Shown: in pieces, positions 36,420 to 49,167 of the stretch
Numbering within the stretch: position 1 is the stretch's first letter
Layout of the letters: each line of letters opens with the position of its first letter
Assembly (NCBI RefSeq): GCF_000313135.1
Contig: NW_004457669.1
Coordinates: 124,001 to 188,000, forward strand
DNA: 64,000 nucleotides
Source: Acanthamoeba castellanii str. Neff
Taxonomy: Eukaryota; Discosea; Longamoebia; Acanthamoebidae
Direction of reading: 5' to 3'
Translations under genes and position numbers: made by a program
The notes under the pieces: model-generated
The model's database searches: none
Told to the model about the DNA's origin: nothing
What the model saw: only the letters and a program-made list of their open reading frames with translations

Positions 36420-37873
36420 TCAGACTTCGGTGAAGGGCAGCGACGTGGTGAAGGGAGCAGGCCCGCTCTGGGGCGCGTTGGCCGCCGCGTTGTTGGCCGC
36501 GAGGGGCTGCTGGACCTGCTGCTGAGGCTGGGCCTGCTGCTGGGTCGTCAGCTGACCCGGGAGCTGCAGCATCGAGTGGTGGCCCGCGAGGAGCGCGAGC
36601 TGCGTCGGCAGCTGGAGCGGGGCGCCGTGGTTGGCCATCGACTGCTGCCAGGCGCCGAGGTAGTCCATCTCGCCCTCGTCGCCGGCAGAGCGGCCGCCGT
36701 GGCCGTGGTGAGCGGCGCCACCGGCCGAGCCGGCCGAGGAGGAGATCGACGACGATGATGAAGTGGAAGAGGCGTGAGTCGGGTCGGACGAAAGGTCGAC
36801 GAGCTTGTTGGAGAGGCTGGAGAAGTCGCTCACGAGCCACTGGGGCAGGGCGTCGCTGGGGGCGGCGGTGGCGGCGAGCGCACCCGAACCGGGGGTGGTG
36901 GAGGCGCTGGTGCCGTTGTTGATCTTGCTGAGCTCCCACTGGCGACGCTTCTTCCTCTGGTAGGAGTTGAACTGCTGGACGTCCTTGATCATGTCCTGGA
37001 GCGTAGAGTTGTAGGAGCGCAGCTCGGTCAGTTCTCTGACCATCTCCTGTGGTATCTCCTCGAGGCACCGCTCGTCGTCGCTCGACTTGCCCAGGTCGAA
37101 GCAGAAGTCGGCCTCTTCTTCCTTGTCGCCTGCGGCGGACTCCTTGGCCTCGGCGTCGTCGGTGTGGGCAAAGGTCATCGAGTCGAGCAGCGAGTCCTTC
37201 CACGAGAGCTTGAGGTCCTCGGTGGTGTTGATGGCGATGGAGGTGAAGTCGAACTTCTTGACCGTGGTCAACGAGCTGCTGGAGGTCGAGGAGGTGGAGG
37301 TCGAAGATGATGAACTGCTGGCGGACAACGGGGTGGTCTTGCCCGCTACGCTGCCGCCCTCGAGCACCTCATCTTCGGCGACGTCGAAGTAGAAGTTCTT
37401 GGAATCGCTCTCGCCGCCGCTCTCGCAGCCCTCCCCGCTCTCGTCGAGTCGCCTCCTCCGGCCGCGCTTGAGGCCGACAGTCTCCATCTTGGCGGGCTTC
37501 TTGAGAACACGCTTCTTGCGCGGCACATCGACGCATGTGGACTCGCAGCCTGTGCGGATGCATCGACGGCAGGGGCGCTCTTCGTCACATCCTGTGAACA
37601 AAGATGGCAAGGTGAGTACGCCATTTTCAGGACAACCGCGAATGGCTAATAATCCCAGAAATTTCGACTTGAGTGATGTGAAAAATGGAAAAGTTTTGGG
37701 TGAATGGGCCGGCGCAAGCACGTACGGGCATGGGCCTTGCGGCAGCTGAAGCAGGCACGCTTGACTTGCTTGCGCTTCTTGTGGTTGGGTCCTCCATCCT
37801 CATCCTCTTGATCCGGGTTGTCATCGTAATCGTCGGGCGAAAAGCACAGATCTTCAGTCAATGGCGAAGACAT
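36420..37873 (-). CDS. Zn(II)2Cys6 binuclear-cluster transcription factor
   Basis: Two exons, 37726-37873 and 36420-37591, joined inside the zinc cluster. The joined motif has cysteines in the order C-x2-C-x6-C, then C-x2-C-x6-C, within KRACFSCRKAHARC and PCRRCIRTGCESTC. A basic stretch (RKKRVLKKPAK) follows, as in Gal4-type DNA-binding domains. The protein then has Ser-rich and acidic parts, a conserved-looking helix (EEIPQEMVRELTELRSYNS), and a Gln/Ala-rich C-terminus (QQQAQPQQQVQQ) that could activate transcription. It acts in the nucleus; the target genes are unknown. A TATA box is present about 150 bp upstream. Confidence 0.88.
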
Positions 37874-38888
37874 ATTGATTTTGTTTTGTATAGTCGATTC
37901 GATTAGATTGGTCGGAGAGTGAGGAAGAGCCGAAGAGCTGAGGATGGACACACGAAGAGCGGAAACCGGCGGGACGAAGCAGCAAGAGACAAGAAGAAGG
38001 CCAGAGCACGGCCAGGCGCGCTTTTTATACGTTGGTCGCACGCCTGTAATGAAAACTCGCAACCGGGGTGACGCAGGGAATTTTCCGAACTCCGATCACA
38101 TTCCCAGCGTTCCGATTGGCAGCACATGCCCGCACTAATTAACCGCGTGCCTCGATTTTGCACCTTTTCTGCATCTTCGCCGTCTGGTTGGTCGCCGAAG
38201 GGGCACCGTACTCAAGGCGAGAGGGCGCTGGCAACGCCGTTGCTGTCCTCGGGTCGCTGTGAAGAAGAAGAAGAAGGGGCACGCGGCCCAAGGGCAGGTC
38301 CATTCACCCTCGCGTTCCTCTTTGGGTGGTGTGGCGTGCCAGCGTGAAGAGACCTGCACTTGGGCCTCTCTTCGCCACGCCGTCGCACTCTCCCGGACAC
38401 TGCATCACGATGACGAGGTGCTCTGCCTCCTCGCACTCCAGATCCAGTCCATCAACGCAGCGGCCCTGATTGATGCGGTCATGAGGCTTCTCCTCGGCTG
38501 AGCCCTCTCCTCTCGTGCATGGGGGAAGGAGTGAGTCTAGGCGAGCAAGCGAAAATGCGAGGGAGGAGAGAGCAGCAGGCATGCTGATGAGAGGGTGGCA
38601 CGGATGATTTGCCGCAGCTGCCCCGAGCTCACCACGCCAAGAGCTCTTCTTCTTGCTTCTCTCGCTCCGCTCCACGCCGCCGCAGCCGCCTCGCCGAAAG
38701 CCCAGCCATCCCCGCGTGCCTAACGATCATCGCTTGTTTATTGCCCACGATACCGACCCTTCAGTGCTTCCTGCCATTCTCGCAAGGGTATGACGGCCTC
38801 GGACGAATCTGTTATAGTGTTTGTGTTTGTGTGTCTGCGTGTTATGTAGCGTGATGCCACGCGGGATCAAGCCTCGGAGGCTATCCCC
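37874..38888. other. Long intergenic region without a recognised gene
   Basis: About 1 kb. It contains the promoter of the Zn2Cys6 gene at its left end. Frames exist on both strands (for example 38304-38675 minus), but none shows a domain, codon pattern or splice partners that I recognise. Confidence 0.55.
38022..38029 (-). promoter_or_regulatory. TATA box of Zn2Cys6 gene
   Basis: TATAAAAA on the minus strand, about 150 bp upstream of the ATG at 37873. Confidence 0.55.
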
Positions 38889-39909
38889 TTACTCGGCCGA
38901 AGGCGAAGGGCTACGCCTGGTCTCCGCCTTGGGGGAAGAAGGTCTGGCAAAGAAGAACAAACAACAACTTTGATCAGTACAAAGTCTGGTCGTGACGAGT
39001 TGATGGGCGCATGCAGGTACCCGTTGTCAGGTCGCGGAGAAGCGGCCTTGCCATTGTCCTCCTTGGCGGGAGTACGGCTCCTGTCCCTCCTGGGCGAAGG
39101 GCTCTTGCCACGGCTGGCGGAACGGTCCCTGCTGCGCCTGTCCCTAGACCTCGAACGCCTGGGCGACCTGGCCGTACGCGGTGGTGGTTCAGAGCCGCAC
39201 GAAATAGAATTGGAACATACAATCTAATCGGGAGGGATCTTAGGCGTGGGGTACCTGGAGCGAGAAGGGGAACGGCTGTCCCTGCGCCTGTCCCTGGAGC
39301 GAGACCTGTCCCTCGATCGGGGCGAACGCGAGCGAGATCGGGAGCGCGAACGAGAACGGCTCCTGCTGCGGCTCCTTCCACGACGGCTGCTGCTCCTGCT
39401 GTAGGGGTGGTAGCGATCGCCACCGCGGCCCCGGCATTCGCGGGCGAAGTGGCCGACCTCGCCGCAGCTGTAGCAGGCGCGGGCAGGACCCGCGCCGCGC
39501 CTGTCCCTGGGGTCCATCCTGCTACCACCGCGAGGACCCTCACGACAGTCCCTAGCCCAGTGGCCTTCCTTGCCGCAGGAGAAGCAGCGACCCTCACCGC
39601 GATGCGAGGGTTCGACGGAAATGCGGGCACCATCGAGATCGTTGCCGTCCATTCCGCGAACAGCATCATCGGCATCGCGAGAATCTGTGGATGTGCCATC
39701 GAATTTTAATTTTTAAGAGTCCATTAGCGTTCTGACGATCGGCTGCGTAGAATCGTTAACGCCATACCGTTGTATTCGATGAAAGCGTAGCCGGCCTTCA
39801 TGTCCAGACGGATGATGCGACCGTACTTGCTAAAAGCATCTTCAAGATCGCGCTCCCTCGTTCGGGAGGACAGACGACCGACGTACACCACACAATTGGA
39901 GCCGCTCAT
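38889..39909 (-). CDS. SR splicing factor with one RRM and two CCHC zinc knuckles (RS2Z type)
   Basis: Four exons (39768-39909, 39255-39684, 39021-39167, 38889-38943). The RRM opens [20 protein letters not shown] and has [10 protein letters not shown]. Two zinc knuckles follow: [14 protein letters not shown] and [14 protein letters not shown]. After that comes a long Arg-Ser domain with SP dipeptides, ending SPSPSAE. One RRM plus two knuckles plus RS is the layout of plant RS2Z32/33 splicing factors; animal SRSF7 has one knuckle. It would bind pre-mRNA and recruit the spliceosome, regulated by SR-protein kinases. It begins a run of three RNA-processing genes on this strand. Confidence 0.85.
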
Positions 39910-40139
39910 CTCTTCTTCTTCCGTCCAGGCGAGCGAATGGAGCTGGCGTCTGGAGGCCGAAGCGGGGTGGTCACGAAAAAACAAAGAAAAGTTTTGTCCG
40001 TTTGCCGCCAAGAAGCCATTCCCTGATTGGCCCACGTATCTGTCCGCAATAAAAAGAATTCTATTTTTGTATTTGGCTTGCAACCGCATCGTCGGTAGGC
40101 TTGATGTAGAAGACGCGTGGTCTGGCTGGCACTCAGGTC

Positions 40140-42872
40140 TCACCTCCTCTCGTGCCGTCCCGAGCTTTCAGAGGAGTCGTCTCGGCGCCGCTTCCTGTCG
40201 TCGTCCTTGTCGCGCGTAGAACGAGAAGAGGAAGAGGAGGACTCGCTGGCACGAGACTCCTCTCGCTCCCTCTTGACGCCCCGGTCGTCGCCTCCTCTTT
40301 CGCTGCTCCGTCGGCTGCTGCGGCTGCTGCTTGACGAGCTCCGGCCTCGCTCCCTCTCCCGCTCGCGCTCCCTCTCTCGATCGCGGTCTCGCTCCCTCTC
40401 ACGTTCGCGGTCCCTGTCCCGCTCGGGCTCTCGCTCACGCTCGCGGTCTCGATCCCTGACGTCCCTCTCGCGGTCGGCGGGCCTGCTGCTGCTGCTGCTG
40501 TCCGAGGAGCTCCTGCTGCTCTCCCCCGCGGCGGGCCTCTCGCGCTCTCGGTCGCGGTCGCGATCGCCGCGATCACGGTCCCTGTCCCTATCGCGGTCTC
40601 GGTCGTGGTAGTCCCTATCGTCCCGGCCGCCGCCGCCGCGGTACATGTCGTCCGGGTGGTCCTTGAAGAAGGCCGGATTCAGGTGCGCACCCGGAACCGG
40701 CACTGTTCGCGCCCAAGTGACCAAATCACACCATGTTAGCCTTAACGCACGCACCGGGGGGGGGGGTCAACGTACTCATGGGGAAGAAGTCGGGTCCGTA
40801 GGGCGAGTGGCCCATGATCCCGCGGCCGCCCGCGCCGCCCCGGCCGATACCGGGCACCATTCCGCCGGGGAAGCGCACGAAGGGCACGGCGCCGGGCATG
40901 CCCGGGGGCATCGGGCCGTCGGGTCCGTACGGTCCCGGCATGAACCCACGCCCGCCCGGACCCGGTGGGTAGCCTGCCGCATGACATCAAACACCAAACA
41001 CCAACAACGAGGAGCGTGAGACACAACGTCTTCCACGCACCATTCGCGCGGCTGTACGTACCGCGTCCGCCCATGGGCGGGCCTCGCGGCTGCGAGGACG
41101 GGGGCGCGTTGGGCCCCGATGACCGTTGCATGGGCGGTCGACCGCCGCCGCCCATCATGGGCGGAAGTGACGGCCCGCCTGTGGCGCATACGGATTCCGT
41201 GAGTGAGTTTCGAGTCGCGATCCCCTCTCTATTCACCGCTATAGTTTGGGCGTGCTCCTGCGCTGTACCTTTCTTCCCGGGGTTGTTGAGCTCGGCCAGC
41301 GTCTGAGGGGAGACGAAGTTGACCATCACCTGCTTGTCGTGAATCGTGCTGTAGTGCGTCGTGTCGTGTGTCGTGTGTCGTGGAAGTGAGCATGCTTGCG
41401 CCAAGCACCAAGGCACGGTGGGAGGTGGGAGCGGGGAGGGAAGGAGACACGTACTAGCCCTGGAGCTTCTCCTTGGCCTGCCGAGAGGCCTCGGCGTCAT
41501 AGTACTCCACCAGCGCGTAGCCCTTCGAGCGCCCGTTCTGCTTGTTCTCGAAGAACTTGACCTGCTTTACCTTGCCAAACTGCGAACAAACGTCCTCCAG
41601 ATCTTGATCGGTCGTCCACTGTGAGTCGTGTGTCGTGTGTGGTGTTAGTCGCAGCGACCGAAAAGCTTAGGGCGAAGCAATAGGCTCGGCCAACGAACCC
41701 AGGTCAAGTTGCCGATGTACAGAGCGGGCACATCCTGCGGTCCGGTGGCCGTCTCTGCGTAGCATGAACGCAAGAGCGCGTCTGTTAGTTTTTCCCTCGC
41801 ATTGCCTGCGAACCGAAAGAGCAGTTGTGAAGGAGCGACGTACGGGGCTGCGGGGCACCGCCGGCGCCGCTGCCGGGGTACTGCTGCGGTGGTCGCTGAC
41901 CGTACTGGCCGGGAGGCGCTCGGGCTCCCGCGTACCCATGCTGCGGCCCAACAGAGTAGGGCGGTCCGCCTTCCTGCTCGCTCGTTCCCAAAACACATAC
42001 GCACGCGCACACGACACGCCAGAGAAGAGATGGTTAGTCGCACCGCCGCCACATAAGCACGAGCTCTCCGCCCATGTGCCGCTTCTCAAGCGCGAGCCCC
42101 TCCTTCGTCTATTCCCCTCGCAGTGCTAAAGAGCTGTCCGCGCGGAGGCGCAGAAGGCCTCTCTTTCCCCACGACGTGGGGGCACACGAGCGAACGAGCG
42201 AGCGAGAGAGAGAAGTGCAGGACGGATGGATTTATCATCAACATCAGCATCGCTGCTCAGCCCGAGCATGTACATCGCTAGGATGCGCGAGAGAGTAGAA
42301 GAAGGAGAAGAGAAGAAGCACAACAGCCGGCAGCCGGCAGGGCGTACACCCACCACCAACCCACCTCGGCCGCCGCCGCCACCACAGCTCGGTGGTGCGA
42401 GCACACACCGGAGAAGACAACACATCGCCTCTCTTCTTACATCCTTTCCTTCTGGCACGAGTGGGCACCGCACCTTGTTCTGCTGTGGCCTATCGCCGCC
42501 AGCGGGATACCGTTCGCGCTCGAGTCCGCGCCTGCCGCTGCTGCTCCTGCTGTCGTCTTCGTCTTCCTTGTCACCGACTTCGTAGAGGTTGAGCTCGAGA
42601 TCTTCTTCGCCCGCTCCTTCGCCTTTGTCTTGATCTTGTGCCTCAGTCTGCGTTTCCTTGCCACTCGCGGCGGCACCCGCGTCGCTCAGATCGCCGTACA
42701 AAAGGTCATCCTCGTTGTCCTGGAGTACATTCAAACAATCATCAGGATGAATTTCCAATTGATTGATTGCGGAGGGGGTGGCAATTGGAGAGCGCTGGGT
42801 ACGTACAGCTGCTTTCGAATCAGCACCCCCGGTCAAATCATCCCCATAAATGTCAAAGCCCTCCTCATCCAT
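40140..42872 (-). CDS. CPSF6: Cleavage factor Im large subunit, CPSF6/CFIm68-like
   Basis: Nine exons (42807-42872, 42474-42719, 41844-41973, 41699-41754, 41455-41618, 41269-41348, 41062-41178, 40776-40973, 40140-40702). It starts [12 protein letters not shown], an acidic start as in CPSF6. The RRM contains [18 protein letters not shown] and [20 protein letters not shown], close to my recollection of human CPSF6. Then a Pro/Gly-rich middle and a C-terminus of RD/RE/RS repeats. In CFIm this subunit pairs with NUDT21/CFIm25 and directs poly(A) site choice. The final 160 residues consist almost entirely of Arg, Asp, Glu and Ser. Confidence 0.88.
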
Positions 42873-43020
42873 GATGGTTGTTTTAGGCACGCGCAGATGT
42901 GCTGTTGTTGCCTGATCTTGCTTTTTGTCTTCACTGTCCGCAGAAATTGATATTTCTAGTATTTTTATTTTTGAATATTTATTTTCGGCAGCGCAAGTCA
43001 AGCCACAAACACACCACTTC

Positions 43021-45133
43021 TTAGGCGGACTTCTTCTTCTTCTTCTTGTCCTTCTTCGAGGGCGTCTCGTCCTTCTTGGCCTTCTTGGCCTTCTTCTTCT
43101 TCTTCTTCTTTTCCTCCTCGGACGAAGAGGAATCGGAATCCGAGTCCGAGTCGGAATCGTCCGACGACTCCTCCTTCTTCCTCTTCTTGCTCTCCTTCTT
43201 CTCCTCCTTGTCGGCCTTGGGCTCCTCCTTGATGGTGACGTCGATCTTCATCGGGGTGGTGGGCGTCGACTTGACCGGCGCGGGCAGGGCCTCACCCTTG
43301 GGCACGTTGTAGTCAACGTAGGTGTTCTTCCACTCGCTGGGCGTGTTGTCGTTGGGGCGGCCGAACTTGTCGAGCTTGCCGTCCTTGATCAGCTGCTTCT
43401 TCAGCTGAGCCTGTTAAAGAAGAGACGATGATGGTGGTAAGAAGAGAGGAATGGAAAGAACAGAAGAGAAAGGAGACGTACCCTGGGTCCCTTGCCCCAC
43501 CTGCGGGGGTAGGTGTCCCTCTCGAGGATCACCCTCTTGATCTTGGCGACGACGCCGTGGTCGCACGAGGCCATGTCGGCGGTGGACATCTGCGCAATGC
43601 CGAGCGCGATGGCCTCACCCTTGGTGGTCATCATCACGATCTCCTCGCCGACCTCAATGCCCTCCTCATAGCGGAGCAGACCAGGGATCATGAACTTGGC
43701 ACCTACAAAGAAAACATCATCGATGATGACGTCAGCAACCCAAACAAAGCGATCCATTCACATCGTGGTTGAGCGAAGTGAAAGTACCGTAGCAGATGGC
43801 GTTGACGGCAGAGTCCTTGACGACCACGCGCTTGTGCTTGGTAAGGAGCACCTCGAGGGGCTGGATGATGCGACGAAGGTAGGACTCGTCCTTGGTGGTG
43901 TCGTAGACGTACTGGGCATCCAAGATGTCATGGCAAGTCACCAAGCAGTCCTTGGCCTGGAGAGAATGTGGTGAGCCAACTTCGCACGGAGATCTCTGGG
44001 CGCAGTCAAGGGCACATCATGCAGGCAACGAAACGTACGTTCTCAGTCAGAAGACCGGACCTGACGCGCCTGAGCTCCTGCATGTGACCGCCGACGCCGA
44101 GGAGAAGACCCAAGTGGACGCAGAGGGTACGGATGTAGGTTCCGGCCTCGCAGTCGACCCAGAAGATACCGAGGTTCCTCTCCTTGTCGAACTCGACGAG
44201 CTTGCTCTGGTAGATGGTACGCACGCGCAGCCTCCTCTTCACGGCGGCGATCAGCGGGGGACGCTGGAACAGCGCACCGGTCAAAGTTTCGATGGCCTTG
44301 GCCAGCTTGGCCTCCTCGTCGATGGCGCTGTGCAGGCGGACGACGGCGACGTACTCCTTACCGGCACCCTGCTGGGACTTGACCAGGCGAGTAGCCCTCT
44401 GGATGCACACAAGCAAGCAACCTACAAACCAACCAAAAGATTGTTAGGAGATTAAATCTCGAGTAGAAAAATGCAGGAGAGAAAAAGTAGGTAGAAGCTT
44501 ACCGGTGACCTTGGGGTCAAGGGTGCCGCTGTGACCGGTCTTCTCGACGCGGAGGATCCTCTTGATCCAGGCCACAACCTCGTGCGAGGAGGGGTTGGAG
44601 GGCTTGTCGAGGTTGATCACACCATAACGGACGTAGTCATCGAGCGGGCGCTTAAGCGGCGAGTGACCGGTGGGGATGGGGGTGTAGTGTCCGGTGCGGA
44701 CAAGGAGCTTGTCGTAGTTCTGTGGTCGTCAAATTTGCCAGTTGCAATGTCCGAAAAATGTAAGAAAAAATGGATCAAATGAAGTTTGCGGAGCACGCAA
44801 ATGATCCGCGGAGATGCTGAGTGAAGTGTGGGGGAGTGAGGGAGTTGTGTATATAGGCGCACCTTCAAGAGGAGTGGCCATTTGGAGGTATCAAGGACGG
44901 CACCTTTAGCGGCGGGCGAAATGGAGAAATCGCCTCCGGCCTGGGTCTCTCCGAGGGTCTCCTTGGACTTCTTCTTCTCCTTCTTAATGTGCGCTGCAGA
45001 TGGCAGAGCGACAAATGCCCAGATTAGCGCGGAGAATGGAAAAATGGAGTGCATTCATTTCTGAATGAGCCGCAATCGTTCCAGTGGCTGATTTAAATTG
45101 ATTCGGGGGTTCATCGCCGGTCTACGTACACAT
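43021..45133 (-). CDS. Dyskerin / Cbf5, H/ACA rRNA pseudouridine synthase
   Basis: Seven exons (45130-45133, 44863-44993, 44503-44719, 44039-44421, 43788-43956, 43482-43702, 43021-43410). The catalytic Asp lies in [11 protein letters not shown]. Other hallmark blocks are [46 protein letters not shown] and the PUA region [17 protein letters not shown]. The tail is a run of Lys with Ser/Asp/Glu blocks, a nucleolar targeting type. It isomerises uridines in rRNA with Nop10, Nhp2, Gar1 and guide RNAs. The first coding exon is only four bases (ATG T), completed by CG in exon 2 to give MSHIKKEKK; this choice gives the only in-frame ATG that I could find. Confidence 0.94.
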
Positions 45134-45381
45134 GATGAGCAGTGGGGACAAATGAAAATGAACTGGAAGATGGATACTCCGCTCTGCTGTCCTCGGGTCC
45201 ACAATCCACACCGCCGGCCAAAGAGAAAGAAGAAACAACTTGGAAGCTGAGTTGGCTTCAACCCCGCGACAAGTCGATTTCAAAGCTGCTCCTCCATTGG
45301 TCGAGCTTTTGAATTGTGAATTGTGCACATTTCGTGCAATCAACTATTTTACTTGTTTTTTTACAATCTTGTGGTGTAGAG

Positions 45382-48300
45382 ATGGAGCAGGGAGACGAGC
45401 AGGGGCGTGGTGTCAACGTGCGGAAGGAGGCCAAGAAGCCATTCCTTGACATACAGGAGGAGTTCAAGGGCGCCATCGTATACCTGGACGGCCCTGCGGC
45501 CGAGATCGTGCAGTGGACCTTTGGTGGTCTCGATTTCTTCTTTGGGCTCGGTGCCGAGCATGTGACCCTCCTCCCACCCGCCTCGAATGGGTGCGTGCAC
45601 TCCTTCTCTCTACGTGCTCTGGTGCCAATCGCTAATCTGCTGCCGCACGCGTCCAGCAATAAAGATGAAGATTCGCACTCAGCCACCCTAGTCGGCTTCA
45701 CCTCTACTCGTGCACTCATCTTCATAAGTACTGCCCCTCTTTCGCGATGACGAACATCGATCATTGCCTATTGCCGCTCTGTGCACACAGCACTCATCGT
45801 CACCGTCACCAGGCTCGTACCTGCCAGAGTACCGGGACAGCTTGAAGCGAGTGCTGGAGAGCGGCACGTTCACCGAGTGCGTGGTGTACTCGGGCCTGCC
45901 CGAGTCGGCCCATTCGCACTATCCCGAGCTCGGCGGTGGCCTCTTCAAGTACGCACGCCAAAACGAACACACACACACGGTCCCTCTCTGACCCGTCGAT
46001 TTATTTTTATGCTCACCTCGTCATTTGCGCGTGTGCGCGTGCGGCCAGCTCCTATATTCGAATGATGAAGGATTGGATGAGGAAGAAGCAGACCAGCAAG
46101 TTCATCTCTCCGTATGGGCACTTCATCACCACAGATCCCTCGAGGCCACACACACACACACGACACATGCGACTCATACGGCACACACGACACCTCCAAC
46201 ACACCCACACGATTTGCTCTTGCACGCCTTTTCACTTTTCTTGTGCTACTTGCTACACAGGGTGGCCGTAGTGATACCGTTCCCGCTCCTGTACAGCCCG
46301 TTCCTGCCACACACATTCTTCCTGCCGCCCTGCTACGACGTCTTCCCGCCCGTGCAGCTGCCCGAGCACGTTCCCGAGTCCCCGCACGGGTACTTGTCCG
46401 CGCCCACGGCCTTGGTGGTCCAAACGCGCGTGGCATGCTTGACATTCCTTCTCTGACCTGTCGGCCCCTTTTGTGCGTCCCTCCACGCGAGCAGGCCCAC
46501 GCTCGAGCAGCTACCAAAGCACTATCAGGTACCCAGCTGCGACGACCTCGTCATTGGTGAGTGAGCTCACCAATCAACTTTTATTCTCTCTCCAGCTTGC
46601 GGTGAAGCGATTGGCCAACGTGCTGTCGCAAACCATGCGACAGTGGGGACTGAAGGAAGACATATACCCGATCGGCCACGCGGCCAAGTTCACTGGTACC
46701 CAGTCCACAACATCAACGTAAGTGCAGTGCCGTGTCCGCGGGTCTGTGGCTTACACCCTCGCGCGCGCGCGGTCACCTTCACAGCGGGCGAAATGAACAA
46801 GCTGGCCGAGCAGGCGCAACACGCCGCAACGCCGGCGTCTCCGCGTTCGGCCACTCCCGTATCCCTCATTCTCATCGACCGCGTACGTGGTCTCACACAC
46901 GCGCTCTAGCTGGCTCGAGCACCGCACGTAGCTGATTTTGCTAACACACGCACACGACACGCACCCGACACGCACTATGAAGACCATTGATTTGGTGGCG
47001 CCGATGCGGCACACGGCCAACGTGTTGGATCGCATACGCAGCGTGCTGCGATCGCCCTCGCCCACGTCGAACGATGTCGCCATCGACCTGCGGCCATTCC
47101 TGTCCGACAGCCCCGTTCACATGGACGACAGTACCTTCTCCTCTCTAGCCACCATTTCGCGCCAACACATCTCTACACCCTTCCTTACCCGCGTCGTGTG
47201 TGGTGTGTGTGTGTGTGTGTGTGTGTGCGTGCGTGTGCGGTGGTGTTGTGTGGCGCAGATTTCCTCCCGTACGGTTCGTTGATACCGCGAGAGGACAGCA
47301 AGGCCAGCAATTCGATATTCAAGACGCTGGCCACCAAAACACAAAAGGACGCGTTGAACGCCATCCGCAAGAAGCTCATGAACGTCATCACTCAGGAGAG
47401 CCTGCCGCTCCAGTCCAAGTCATCTGTACACGACACGACACGACACGACACGACCAACGACACGACCGACACGACACGCGCGACACACGCCACCACCAAG
47501 CATCCGCTCACAGCGTTGCGTGCTGATCTCCCACCTTTTTATCATTTTCCAGAGCTCTGCGGTCACCCCGGCGCGGCTGTTGGCGCTGCTGCGCCCGTTT
47601 CAGACCGATGTCGGCGCTTTCTATCGCCACGCCGGACTAATGCAGGTACGAGCACTACGCGGGTTGCTCGTCTCCAATGCTTGTCGATTCACCTCTGGAG
47701 TGTGTGTCGTGTGTGTCGTGTGTGTGTCGTGTAGTATGCCGCGGGGGTGATTTCGGCGCTGCAGCAGTCGGATAAGAGCACCGCATGGGAAGAGCTGATG
47801 GGGGTGGAGAAGCTCATCATCCACACCGTCAAGGACCCATCCGAGAAGAGCTCCCTCCAGCAGCTCGTCGAACTCCTCTCCGTCGGTGCGTAGTAGCCAG
47901 GCGGCCTGCGGAGCTGAGTCGCGACTCAGACTGACGGCAGTGGCCACACACGACGCACACGCACACGCACACGCACACGCAGGCAAGTTCACGGCGGCGG
48001 ACGTGGTCGGGCTGGCGGTGATGGCCCACTCCCTCCTGGGGCAGCGCTTCGCGCGCGACGACGACAAGGCCTTCCAGAAGGCTCTCGTCGCCAACCTCAT
48101 CGACTTTCCGCAGGTGCGCCGCGCCACACGTGCATTCCTTCTGCATACGTTACATTGCAACTTACCATTCATTCATTCCCGACATTCCGTGCATGCCGTT
48201 TGCTCTTGCATTCCAGGAATCGCTGGACTGGTTGGGCGATGCTGACGTGGCCCACATGCTGCGGCAGCACTACCGGGCCGCCGCCCAGGAGGGGTCGGCC

Positions 48301-49077
48301 GCCGACGACGCGGGGGAGGGGGAGCGGGAGGTGCTGGCGCGGCAGCTCCAGCTGAGCCTCAAGGACGTGATCGAGGATCGCATGGACCGCCTCCGCGGCA
48401 CCGCCGACGTCCGATCGTCACTCAAGCTGCGCGACTATGCGTACGCTCACCGCCTCCACCCCCCCCCCTCGCCAACTTGTCTCAACGAAACTCACCGTGT
48501 GTCGCGTGTGTGTCGTGTCGGCGTGTGTCATGTGCCGTGCGTGTCGTGTCATGCCAGGAATGTGATGGGGCGAGGAGCCGGCGGAGCGGCCTACACGTCG
48601 CTGGTGGCGCGGGTGGCGCGAGACAGCGTGACGCGCGACGGCGACGCCGAGCTGCACGACCTCGAGAAGCACACCTCCACCGTCGCCCTCTCCGACCTGC
48701 TCGGCATGGCCTCCTCTCTCGGGTACTCTCTTCTCTTCATGTCTCACTCCATTTCTCCACCACACGCTCTCACTGCACACGCCCTCACCGCACACGCCCG
48801 GCCGCACACGCCGCACGACAGGCTGGGTCGATTCGGGTTCGGGCGGGGCAAGACCAAGGCCAAGCCGAGGCCCAGCGACAACAAGACCATCGTCATCTTC
48901 GTGATCGGGGGCATCACCTGCGCCGAGATCCAGGAGGCCCTCCAGCAGGTCGCCGACAGCGTCGGAGGCAAGGAGGAGGGCGACGACGACCAATATCAGG
49001 TGTTGATCGGCAGCACCAGCCTGAGCACCGCCAGCGGCGTGCTGTCCCATCTGTTTGCCGCCGAGCAGCAACAATGA
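45382..49077 (+). CDS. Sec1/Munc18 family protein, SCFD2-like
   Basis: Starts at ATG 45382 (MEQGDEQGRGVNVRKEAKKP) and ends at 49077, with about 14 introns rich in CACACG repeats. Sec1-fold pieces are AAEIVQWTFGGLDFFFGLGA near the start, PVSLILIDRTIDLVAPMRH at the domain-2 edge (SM proteins have LLDRSxDLxxPLLH here), and NKTIVIFVIGGITCAEIQ near the end (the VFVxGGxTxxE strand). The overall pattern, with a His-Thr-Ala-Asn after the DLVAP motif, fits SCFD2 better than Sly1, Vps33 or Vps45. SM proteins chaperone SNARE assembly in membrane fusion. The start lies 248 bp from dyskerin, divergently. Confidence 0.7.
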
Positions 49078-49167
49078 ACGAACGAAGCAAGTAACGATTA
49101 CAACAAACATCATCATCATCAACAGCGAACAACAACGAACAACGAACAACGACCAACAAGAAGAAGG

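Noticed and set aside
38304..38675. 123-codon minus-strand frame in the 1-kb intergenic region
   Set aside because: No recognisable domain or splice context; composition like random GC-rich DNA.
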